Positions 27,346 through 38,402 of a stretch of 64,000 nt of DNA are shown in pieces. Below the pieces are notes generated by a model. The model was not told where the DNA came from. It did no database searches and worked only from the letters and a program-made list of their open reading frames with translations. Source of the stretch: Numida meleagris (lineage: Eukaryota > Chordata > Aves > Galliformes > Numididae); NCBI RefSeq assembly GCF_002078875.1, contig NC_034410.1:81623367-81687366 (forward strand), given 5' to 3'. Each line of letters starts with the position of its first letter. Positions within the stretch are counted from its first letter, which is position 1. Both the position numbers and the translations under genes were made by a program.

Positions 27346-28961
27346 CTCTGATTTAGTTTTACAGCTGCTATAAAGCACTCAGATGCCCAAGCACGATAAT
27401 TCCATTGCAAAAGTTTAAAGATGAGTCTTCTCAGAACTGTACAGATATGTGAACTGTTTTATTGGAAATGAGGAGAGACACCTAATCCTTAAAAACAGAA
27501 CTTAATTTCTGCCCTTTTTCTGCAGCAAGAAGGCATAGCTCAGACTTGGGTACATAAGCCAGTTGGAGTTGATGCTGTAGTATTTAAACAAATTGTGTCC
27601 TGCATTTACGGAATTTCTCCCCTCACAAGAAAATCTCAGTGAATCTCAGCAATCACTTTCTGCTCCTCAATAAATGAAGCTCTGTCAGCACATGTGGAAG
27701 TCTCATCAGAAAATATTTTTAAAATTCCAAAAGTCTCAATTCTTAAGAAAAATATGTAACTTCATTCATATATTGGAAGAACATTAGTGTTTCAGCCTAC
27801 ATCAATTCAGGGTTACCACACATTCTCTTTTTCCAGTGGAGTTTTCCGTCATGAAGTGCCATGGAAGACTGATCCTCTTTTAATGATCATTTAGTCAACC
27901 TTTTTTTTCTTCTTTTTCTATACTTACCAATGCCTCATTGTATGCACTATTCATACTCATGCTCTGAAGGCAATAGCTCCCCTGGATGCAGAAAAGATAT
28001 ATGAGCTGCAGAGAAATCAAGGATATAAAAAAAAGTCAATTTAAAAGTATTTCTATAGGGTTTATCAGCAGGAGTCTGTATCCATTTATAAAGTTCCATC
28101 AGATTTGTCTATAAAGTTTTTTTCTGAAAATCTTGGAAATACAAGTAATTATTTTTCAATCTGTTAAAAAAAAAAGTTATTACAAGTTCTTGGTGTCTGC
28201 ATCAGATCAATGAAAAATGTGACCATTTTAGTTAGCCATGCATGTAAACTTCAGCCTGTGGTTGAAATCACATGCATCACAGAGCTGAGGATTTTATATC
28301 CCAGTTAGAAATTGTTAGAAAAGTTATTTGAGTATTTCATACTTCTGTGCTTGCAGTCAGCTTGTAAAGCAGTGCTCTAATGCTCGAGTAGACTTTCTCT
28401 TTTAATAATGTTTCTTTGTTGCATATTTATTTTTAATTGTGAAATGTACCCAAATGTGTATTGATAAGTGTTATTAATCTTGTAAAACATGTTGGAATAT
28501 GTTGCTTGCAATATAAAATAAGAATTAAGACAACTATGATCAACCAGTTGAAGTTTTTATAATGCATGTGCCTAAGTCAGATTTCAGTTCAAATAAGAAG
28601 TCATTCAGCTGGTTAACTGCAAATGGAGTCAACTCAGAGTGTATCCTTTCCTTGCATTCGTATCAAATGAATTGCAAGAAATATCACAAAGGAAAAACTG
28701 GAGCAGGTGTAATTCTGGTGTGGTCGCTTGGCATCACTCTGGCTGGTGTACTGCCACGGGTGTTGCACATGAAGTAAAGGACCAGCTTTTTCTGAAATAG
28801 TTGAGCTTATTAAAGCTGACTCCTTTGAACTTACTAGGTGCTGTTTTTTAAAAGAGGAAACTTGAGAGAAGAGTGGTGGAAGCCTAAAGAGGAGAAAACT
28901 GTGAGGGCTTTCTGAGGTCCTGGAATGCCACTGTGTTTTCTATGTCCTGGGGAAGACCTGT

Positions 28962-29382
28962 GCTTCTCTTTGTTCAGCCTGGAGAAGAGAAGGCTGTGAG
29001 GTGACCTCATTGCAGCCTTCCACTGCCTAAAGGGAGCCTACAAACAGGAGGGGATTCAACTCTTTACAAGGGTAGATAATGGCAGGACAAGGGTAAATGG
29101 TTTCAAGTTGGAGGAGGGAAGATTTAGGTTGGATATCAGAGAGGAGTTCTTTACTATGAAAGCGGTGAGGTGATGGAACAGGCTGCCCAGAGAGGTTATG
29201 GATGCCCCGTCCCTGGAGGTGTTCAAGACCAGGCTGGATGGGGCCCTGGGCAGCCTGATCTAGTATTAGATATGGAGGTTGGCGGCCCAGCCTGTGTCAA
29301 GGGTGTTGGAGCTTGATGATTCTTGAGGTCCCTTCCAACCCAAGCCATTCTCAGATTCTGTGATTCTCTGTGATTCTGTGAT
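28962..29382 (+). mobile_element. CR1 LINE 3' fragment with tail repeats
   Basis: It begins near TTCAGCCTGGAGAAGAGAAG and runs through GTGACCTCATTGCAGCCTTC, AGAGAGGTTATGGATGCCCC and GAGGTCCCTTCCAACCC. It ends in repeated TCTGTGAT units at 29347-29382, the 8-bp tail repeats expected of CR1. It is 5'-truncated and non-coding now. It is a separate insertion from the next copy because both carry a 3' end. Confidence 0.93.
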
Positions 29383-29689
29383 CTCCTTCGTAGATTATTT
29401 CTGAGAGTTCTTAGAGCGCACATGATCATAAATGTCATCAGTGGCTCACCAAAATTAAGGTTATTGTTAAGATGAGCAATTAGGTAGAATGGAATAACAA
29501 CAACACACAGTGAAGGTCTTTCTGTTGTGCCAGGAGCATCAAGCTCCCTCGGTATTTTCCTGTGGGCTTTTGTGGGTGATGGAAACTATTGTTGGCCTGT
29601 GCCACTTAGGAGCTTATAGTTAAGCATGGAGCTTTAATGGCCTGACTGAAATAATAATTGTCAAAGCACACATGTGCCATTTCTCTAGA

Positions 29690-30395
29690 ATTAAATTAAT
29701 ACGTGCTGGGCAATGAGTGGATTGAAAGCAGTCGTGTAGATAAGGACGTGAGAGTTCTGGTGGACAAAATCCTAAATGTAAGCTGGGAATGTATGCTTGC
29801 ACATTGGTGAAAGCCGATCATATCCTGGTCTGCACCAGAAGAAGCATGGCCAGCAGGGTGAGGGATGTGATTGTCTCCCTCTACTTCACTGTCCTGAGGC
29901 CCCATCTGAAGTACTGGGTGCAGGCCTGGGGCCCCCAACACAAGAAGGACATGGACCTGTTGGAGTGGGTCCAAAGGAAGCCACAAGGATGATTAAAGGG
30001 CTGGAACACCTCTCCTTCAAAGAAAGGTTGAGGGAGCTAGGCTTGTTTGGCTTGGAGAAGAGAAGGCTCCAGAGAAACCTTATAGTAGCCTTCCAGTGCA
30101 GGAGGGAGAGTCTTTATCAGGGAGTGTACTGATAGGATAAGGGGAAACAGTTAAAACTAAAAGAAGGGAGATGTAGATGAGATGTTAGGAGAAAATTTTT
30201 TACTCAGAGAGTGGTGAGGCACTGGCACAAACTGCTAGAGTTGTGGATGGCCCTTCCCTGGAAGGGCTCAGTGCCATGTTGGATGGGGCTTTGGGCAACC
30301 TCATCTAGTGGGAGGTGACCCTGCCCATGGCAGAGGGGGTGGAACCAGATGATCTCTAAAGGTCCTTCCAACTAAGACCAGTCTATCATCCTAAG
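29690..30395 (+). mobile_element. CR1 LINE, 5'-truncated, ORF2 remnant
   Basis: It starts near TAATACGTGCTGGGC and contains GAAGCATGGCCAGCAGGGTG, CACAAGAAGGACATGGACCT, TTGGAGAAGAGAAGGCTCC and, near the end, GATGATCTCTAAAGGTCC. The coding part is broken into different frames (29789-29992 and 29797-30132), showing frameshifts around 29880-29990. It is a different CR1 subfamily from the neighbour at 28962, since the text differs. The tail repeats are eroded. Confidence 0.93.
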
Positions 30396-33300
30396 ACTAA
30401 AAGCTAGACTTCAAGAAGTGTCACCTAGCATAAAAATTCTCATTTACAGTAGCAATGCTCTGCATCTACGTATAGAATTATCTTTGCATTTTCAGCTTAC
30501 AACTTTATTTCTGTGGTGAAACAGTTCAATTCTTAGTCTAGTATGGGTTAATATGAGAGTCTTGTGAGCTAATTTTTTAGCATGTTTCAGTATGATGTCT
30601 ATGATAATGAAAAGAGCAAATGAGCAGGGGCTAAAAGAAGGGATTAGACGAGGAGGGATTTAAAGAAACTTTGATATGAAACAAAATGTTCTTGCATTTG
30701 TAGCCAAGAATAAAAATGTTTTTAACTTCCTGGATAACACTGCGATATCTTTAACAAGGGTAAAAAAAAACGGGAATAGGTATATGAACAACAGATTTTG
30801 CACTGGAGCTGAAACTAAGCATACCAGTAGTAACAAAGCAAAAGAAACATTTTCAAAACTTAAACTGGTTCCAGGCTTGTGGAGTGAGTGTGAGTCACAA
30901 AGTTTGGTATAGTGCTTTTTCATAAGATGGATTTCAGAAGCACTGGAAAGGTCATCAGTTTTATCCCATGTCAGCTCTTACAAACATGGATCTGTGCTGC
31001 ACTTGTGTTAATTTTCAATTAGCTGCATGGGTCCAAAGTTGTAATTAATAATGTTTTCTCATCACCATCAGTAGACTTCAGTGAACTGTGGCATGCTACC
31101 CTTGGATATAAGGTACAGAGTGCAAGTGCTGATGATTGTTGTTAAATAGCTCACAGTATACACCACAAATGCTGATGATGAGGTGCCTGCTGAATTTTGG
31201 CCAGGAATCTTCCCTGGGAGCTGAAACTAGCAGAGGCAGGATTTGGCATTGGCTCACTTCACTGTATATGTTTGCTTATTCTAATTTAAGCAAAAGATGC
31301 ACCACTACATAACTCTTGACATGATGAATGGCATTTTGTCTCTTCAAAAACTGAAAGGAAAGAGTGCTTCTGCTCATTCAGTGCTGGTGGTAAAATATGA
31401 AGCAGAGAAGGTTAGAGAAGCAGATGTGTGGGCAGGAAAGAACTTGATGCTCTGGATGAGAAAAATCTACTTAGTGGTACTGATTGTGATAATGTTTTGT
31501 GCTAGAGTTTTTCCCCATTGGTCCTGTTAACTTCATACAGGATCCCAAGAGAGTATCAGTGCCAATACTGGCAAGTTTTTAGAGGCCTTCTTAAACCTCT
31601 TATTTCACAGAAATCTATGAAGTTTCTGGCTGATCTATCCATTACTAGCTAAGCCTTTACTAAGAAATGTAGCAATTTTCTATAGCTACTTGAAAATAGC
31701 TATGGGTAAAGTCACAAACTACTTTTACATTAGATTAAAGGTTTGACGAGGGTAGTGGGAACAAAGAAATTCCAAATTGAGTCTGCTCCATATTTAAACA
31801 CCCCTCTTCCAGCCCCCTATTGCACAATAGCAAACTTTTCTCATGCAAGCATGTTGTTGATATACTTCCAAAAAGAATTCCAGTTAGCTGAGAGGTGGGA
31901 TTAAATGGATTAAATCACCTCCTTGATTTTCAGTGAAATGAAGTTTGATTGAAGGCATGTAGGAGTGCAGACTTAGAAGATAGCAGACTAGATTGTCCTT
32001 CTGAATAACCTCAGATTGCCTTGCAAATTAGCTTGCCTTTTCTGGATGAGGACGTGTGTGTTGCCATGCCTGTGCAAGCAGACATGCATGTGGGGAGAAA
32101 TGTGTACATGGAGCATGCACTGTAGCCACAGGTATCATAGTGATCTATCTATAGCTGTAGGCTGAGATGTAGGCTAATAGTTGCACAGTAAGGCTGCAGG
32201 GAATATCAAATGGTGGCCAGTCTGCCCTCTGTGTCCATGTAGTACAAAGCTGGTGTGCCCTGCTCTGTCAGACCCAAGCCCCAGGGGAGCCTTCAGCCTG
32301 TCAGCTGGGCATACACACTAGTTTTTTTGTTTCTTTTCCTTCTACCTCTGTACTGTGTGGTTTCCAAATGCTAATTCTGCTTGTCAGCACAGACAGTTGA
32401 CATCACATGAAAAGAAAAACCAACTATGTTTCCTTTTTTTTAAAAAAAAACTCTTTTCATGGAATTCTTTTCCTTCTCTAAGAATTTATCAGGCATGAAT
32501 TTTGTATAGTACTTAGATATTTCTTAACTTACTCTTTCTTCTAATGAAAGCCAATTTCCCCTCAGCCCTGCCTATCTTGTCTATTTTTCTGACCCCTAAC
32601 AATTTGAAGCTCAGTTCCAAGGATGTCAGCAGCTGATAACTGGACGTGTGGCAGATAACTGCTGGAGCCATACCTTTTCTGTGGACAATGTGACTCTGTA
32701 GCAAATGTATCTCCTGTCTCTAGCCATTTCATGGCATTCTTTCTAATTCTTTCTCCTCTGTAGCTTATTGACAACTAGTTCAAGTGGCAGCAGGAGTGGT
32801 TTTTATCATGTGTTACTAACTTTTTACCTATAGCCAAAAGACCCATTCTGTTGCTGGAAAAATATAGATATCACCATGTACGTGGGATAGCACTGGGATA
32901 GCATCTATGACAAAAAGTATTTATTTACTTTTTTTGATGTTGAGGAGGAAATGGCAGAGAATGGGCAAGATTAGTAGTAGATTAAACCTGTCAGGGATCC
33001 CGTAAGCATTTTTGTGGCTTCTTTTTAAGGTCTACTGATTTGTCTTAGCCTATGGCTATAAAGAGTCACATCTAAGAGCTGAAGAATAATGTATCCCATG
33101 TCTCACTTAAGCATCCAGTCTAAGTATAAGAAGTAATTTTGTGCTGTGTACATGCTTTGCCTTTAAAAGCAAATTTCTTGCTGCCTTTGATTTCTATATT
33201 AATTTGGAAAGCATGTCCCAAGTGTAAGATTTGTATCACATTTGTTTCAAATTCAGATTCAATCCGTTTACCCCCCAACAAAGAATTTATACCAAAGGAA

Positions 33301-33901
33301 AAAAAAAAAGTGGTTTGGTAGCCTTATCATGGCTGGATCTCATCCTGATCAAGGGCCAAATCTTTTTGGTACTGAAAGGAAGTAAAACCAAGAATTAAGA
33401 ACTTTCTCTGATTACTGATGGGGATAGCAGTGTTCTCTTTCTTAGACCTGCAAGGAAATGCTACAAAGAAAGCATTTATTCAGTCAGTGTAATTCTTATC
33501 TCTTTTTTTCTGACTGCCTTGCATCTTTTATTTTACCTTAACACTTGGGCTTGTGTCCCTCCCACTTAATTTTATTCACTCGAGACATGTCTTAAAAGCT
33601 TGGTGAATTATTACTTCCTGTGTAGCAGCAGAGAGAAACAGCACATCTTAAGGGCACAGCAGCTGCCTAAGATTATCTCCTTTACACAGTGCTCTTGCTC
33701 TCCTTTTCTCTGTCTACATAACTGTATAAGGCCAAGTTTTGCTTCTAGCTCAGTATAATAGATTAGATAAGGAATGTAAGTACCCAATATCTATTTTTTT
33801 AATGTAAGTACGCCAACTAGGGCAGAGAAGAAAGGAGGAGACAAATTTAAAATGAAAGTTAGCTGCTCAGCTACTTAAATTGCTCACTAACTTGCATTTC
33901 T

Positions 33902-33935
33902 TTGAAAACCTCCCCTATGGTTGAAAACCTCCCCC
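33902..33935. repeat. 19-bp imperfect tandem duplication
   Basis: TTGAAAACCTCCCCTATGG is followed at once by TTGAAAACCTCCCCCC, so the unit repeats about twice. Confidence 0.85.
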
Positions 33936-34973
33936 CAGTGCTGCATAGTTCACAACCTATTTAAAAGTCAACAAATGTTCAGAATGTGTTTGGAAGATTA
34001 CTAATGTTGTAATTTTCCTCACTCTGTGTTTATTTTTTCATTTTCCCCCCCATAAAGTGGTGTAGAAGGGGCTTGTCAGGTTGTATCTTATAAAATTGAG
34101 TTGTTATGCCAAGAGGCTGTGCTGAAAGGTGTTGCATCAGTGATTTCTTTTTCATCCCACTGTGCTTTGATCTCCTGCTATAAAGCAGAAGATCTAAAAG
34201 TGGAAATTTTTGAAGATGGTAGATTAATTTTGGTAATCCACTTTTCATAATCCTTATGAAAAACATATATTCTTATCAGTCTAAAAAGTTTTAGTGACTG
34301 TTGTCTCTAGAAAGCCTTATATTATCAGGATTACCAATTATGGAATTATTGTTACAAAATATTTTGCTAGCATGTTTTGAAATGTTGCAAAAACTTTAGA
34401 AAGAATGGATAAAGATGATCATTGTTGGCCTTGCTTTGTTGTATTTTCTCACTAAAATGTAAAACTGCAAAGGTGAATATTCATTGTCCTTTTTTAAGTT
34501 AATTACCCTGCTTTAATTTCAGATTAGTGAAATTAACTGAAATAGTCAACTTAATCCAAGTGTACTGATCCCAAACATTATATGGTGCTGAAACAAGTGG
34601 TAAAAGTTTTGGCTCATGACATCTAGCCTGTTATATGTAATGGGTCAATTGCAGCAGCAAGCAGCATATATACTGAATACTATTTGCAGAATTTGAGGCA
34701 ATAAAACATAATGTCTTTTAGAAAGAAACAAGTATCCATACTTGCCACTGCACGAAATTCACACTTATTTCATTTAGATGATGTCAGAAAAGTTACTACA
34801 GTTGCCCAAGATCTCATTTAGAAGAATCCTACCCATTATATCTTCTGTTAGTTGAGCTCTCCCTGTCTCTGGAAAACAGTGCTTACAGTAAATTGTCAGC
34901 AATGCTTAGGGTTGTAATGAGTGTGTATGTATATATGTCTGATTAATTTTTTTTTTTCATTTCTTTACAATAG

Positions 34974-35068
34974 CCTTGGGCCAGATTATGCTCTATGTTG
35001 ATGGCATGAATGGAGTAATAAATCATAATGAAACCATCCAATGGCTGTACACGCTTATTGGGTCAAAG
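34974..35068 (+). CDS. FHOD3: FHOD3-like formin, internal coding exon (FH3 region, first of two)
   Basis: Internal exon of an FHOD-family formin, a cytoplasmic actin-assembly factor; FHOD3 acts at sarcomeres in cardiac muscle (known from the family). The sequence shows a long T-rich tract and acceptor AG at 34972-34973, then 95 nt open in one frame, then a consensus donor (AAG then GTAAGA at 35069). The exon opens with two bases of a split codon (upstream intron phase 1) and ends on a whole codon (phase 0). It encodes 31 full residues, beginning [14 protein letters not shown] and ending WLYTLIGSK, which I recognise as FH3/armadillo-repeat sequence of FHOD proteins. The FH3 domain packs against the C-terminal autoregulatory tail to keep the formin inactive. 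FHOD3 is preferred over FHOD1 because of the next exon's sequence and the very long introns. The upstream exon was not found and probably lies before the window. Confidence 0.93.
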
Positions 35069-35297
35069 GTAAGACACTCACCAAAATTCTTGTTTTATAT
35101 GTTTTTGGATGTTTTTTAAATGCATTTTATTTGTATTATGTATGTGTTAGTGTTTTAACAGACTGCGTGTTGGGTTCTAAATGTGCATATAACTCACTGC
35201 CTAGAAAACAGGGCACACTGGGCTGTTATTTCTATTCCATCCTTTTCCTACTCTTTTACGCTGTTGGTACATACTCTGGTTATGAAAGCAAAGGCAC

Positions 35298-35652
35298 TAG
35301 GATCAAAGAATATCCCAGGTTGGAAGGCGCTCACACGAATCATCGAGTCCAGCTCCTAGCTCCACACAGGACCACCCGAACATCAAACCCTATGTCTGGG
35401 AACATTGTCAGAATGCTCCTTGAACTCTGGTAGCTTAGGGCCTTGACCGCTGCCCTGGGCAGCCTGTTCCATGCCCACCACCATCTGGTGAAGAACCTGT
35501 TCCTAACCCCCACCTGACTCTCCCCAGCACAGCCACATGCCATTCCCTCAGGCCCTATTGCTGTCCCTAGAGAGCAGAGCTCAGCGCTACCCCTCTGCTC
35601 CCTGTGAGGAGCTGCAGCTGCCATGAGGCCTCCACTCCGCTCCAGGCTGAAC
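35298..35652 (-). mobile_element. CR1 LINE 3' part, antisense, just after the 95-nt exon
   Basis: The + strand reads AAAGAATATCCCAGGTTGGA, AATCATCGAGTCCAGCTCC, CTGCCCTGGGCAGCCTGTTC and ends with CTCCAGGCTGAAC. Reversed, this is a CR1 3' end beginning at the CAGCCTGGAG motif. It sits 230 bases downstream of the splice donor at 35069, in the opposite orientation to the CR1 cluster upstream of the exon. It is non-coding. Confidence 0.92.
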
Positions 35653-38379
35653 TAGAGATGCCTTCATTACTATCTGTATGCTACCATTGCAGTTGACCAT
35701 GGAGAATATTTTTTTTTTGCAGTTGCAGTTAACAAGATATATGTTGAATCACTTTTGGGGTGTTTTCTTCCCCCCTTTCCATTCTGTGAATGCAAATCCT
35801 TTTCTACAGTTTAACTGTTGCACACTGCTTTACTTTGCTGAGCACTGGGGAAGGCAAATTCAGAGTGGCTTCCTTCTTGTGCCTAAAGAGCCCTAGAAGA
35901 CAAAATCTGGACCCCACCTACCAAAGATTTTTTATTGGTCCTTACATATGAGGAGACAACAATTAAAGCTCTACACAAGAGTCTGTGCCACTTGTGTGGT
36001 TTACGTAGTGCACAATCCGCTTTTAAGGCTATCGGTTTTGGAAGTTGAAAAGGAAACAGAACAAAAATTCTGCTTACACTCCCTCCTGAATTGTTACAGA
36101 ATAGGTAAAGCCACAAATCTGCAATCTCTTGGCTCTCCATCTTTAGTTGAAGTTTGTGAAATTTCACAGGAACTGCTACTGCCATTTAGACCTGCTTGGG
36201 ACAGATCTGAATGACACAATAACTGGAACGAGGTACTTTAGATATTCTTAACAACTTGAAATATGCCATAATTGGTGGAGTTGAGTCCATCGTTAGAATT
36301 ATTAAGAAATTTCCAGGAATTTTTCCTCAAGTGGCTGAGTCAGAGAAGGTTGCTATTTGGATTCTGTAGCGACATAGAGACGCTGCTGCTTTTCCCCTTT
36401 CTCTCTTAAAAATAGCTTTCATAACAGAAAGAAAAAAAAAGAAAGGCCCTGAGTCTCGTGGGCTCCTTTTAACCACTATAATTTTTTTTCTACAATATGC
36501 AAATTTCCCTGCTTCAGAAGATGAGCAAGCCAAAGAATAGATACTAAAGCATTAAAAAGAATTGATTTATCTTGAGTTGACTCCTACTACAGGTAAATAT
36601 GTAAAAGAAAGATAGTAATTGTGGTTATCAACCATCAGGCTTATTGGACATGATTAATGAGCGGTTCATATTTGGGAGAAGATGAGAAAATTTTTCCCAC
36701 ATAAAGTGTTCCACTGTTGGCTGGATGCTACGCTGGGCAGTTTGCCCTCTCAAAGCAGAGAATGTTAGCCACAGTTGGAAAAACAGTGCCAGAAGAGAGA
36801 GAAATGGATTGCTTGCTGTGGATCCTCCTTTTCTATGGGACAGATGAAAGAAACAAGCAAAGAAAAGAAAAAGAAATGTCTGTGGTATCCACAGTTATTA
36901 TAATTCTCTAATGAACCTAGTGGAGGAGAAACAACTGTATTTCTACCTGCAGTATAAATTCTGGCTAAATTTTCTTGACCAGAGTACTTTAACTCTCCAG
37001 TCCTTAAACTCCTTTCTTCCTCCCCCATGGTCAGCCCAAATGATTTTCTCCATATCCTGGCTCAGTGCCTGCAGCTAAGGAATGCAGGCAGTGTGCTTTG
37101 AATAGTTTGGTTTCAGGTAGCATCAAAGTTGATTTTTCATTATTATTTGACTGTCTTGGAAAAGATCTAAGTCCATGTCTGTGTGCCAGAAGCTAATCGA
37201 AGGTATGACAGGCTTACTATCACAATGTTGTGTGATAGCTGTTTTATGCTCTTTAAGATGTTTTTGGCTTTCTGCGAACAGCAAATCCATGGAATGTGCA
37301 ACATACCTACAGCCGGATCTGCAGTCCTGCTGTCCTGGTTCCTTCTCTGCAGAAAAGGATGGGAAACATTTTTTAACACTGCCGAACAAAAAGGAATAGT
37401 AAAATTGCTGATTAAGTATCAGGACAAATCCCCTTAAGAGGAAACAGAAGGCATGCAGTCATTCAGCTGCCACAGCTGTGGCTGGACACATTGCTTCTTG
37501 CCGTCTCAAAAACTGTCGAGGTTTAATAAACTCAGCAGTGGAGATGGTTGAATCTTTTCCATTGCAGATTTTTTTCTGTCAAATTCTGTAATGGCTTTGA
37601 CCCTTTGCTGTTATTTGCCCTTCTGAATTTGTATAAGGCTACTGGCTTTGTCTCCCATGCTCACTTGGAGTACAAGGTGTTTGCATGAGCTTTTCCACTG
37701 CAAGGACACGTGTTCAGCAAAGGACCTTAGGGTTTGTCATGCTCAGCACTGTGACTGCCATAATTTTGGCACCTAGTGATTCTTCTGTTCAGGGATAGGG
37801 AAAGAGAGAGGACTAAAAACTTGAAATTAGTGAGAAAGAATGAGTATAAGCAATTAACTGAAAGCTTGTCTAGATTGTCACCATACTATTAATAGTTCCA
37901 TTGCAGTTTTACAGTAGTTTCTTATGTAGTTGGATTATTTGAAGGTGCTGGTGATATTGACACTGTTGTTTAAGCTTTTGGTGAGGCAGTTAAAATTCCA
38001 GTGGCATGACTGCATTAGTGCTGCTGCCCTTACACTGGGTAAGAGGCATCCGATTGAGGAACTGAAAAAAGGAAAGAAAGTTATTCTTAGATTACTCATT
38101 TGCTAGTGGAGAAAGAGCCTCCTGTTTCAATTTGGCATTATGCAGGCATTAGACTGGAAATTTTAAGTTACCAGTGCCTTTCTTTTGCCACACTATTTAA
38201 AGAGAGAAACATTATCAGCAAATCCCAGACTCTCAGGGCCTCTGCAGTCCTTTATAAGACACCTGCATCCATGTATGACCAAGCCATTGGACTTTCATAG
38301 CCATTCTGTGCACTGCTTTCCAGTCATCAGTGGCTAATAGATCAGTGGTGTGTCACATCTACGGTGTAATCCCACTTTA

Positions 38380-38402
38380 AATATATATATATGTATATAT
38401 AT
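38380..38402. repeat. AT dinucleotide microsatellite
   Basis: About eleven AT units with one G interruption, read directly. Confidence 0.85.

Larger units (their letters stand above)
1..34973 (+). other. FHOD3: FHOD3 upstream intron (partial)
   Basis: Intron ending at the acceptor AG at 34972-34973; its 5' end lies outside the window. The frames here are short, have no family match I recognise and lack paired splice sites. Apart from the repeats listed separately, 1-7114, 7171-10578, 11953-20809, 21215-25462 and 30396-34900 are AT-rich unique-looking sequence with short homopolymers and microsatellites. I cannot see genes, RNA genes or promoters in them. Conserved enhancers could be present but cannot be recognised from one sequence. 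Confidence 0.8.

Noticed and set aside
36406..36415. TTAAAAATAG, a MEF2 consensus match in a cardiac gene
   Set aside because: Such 10-mers arise often by chance in AT-rich DNA. A second match occurs near 13005, and nothing supports occupancy.
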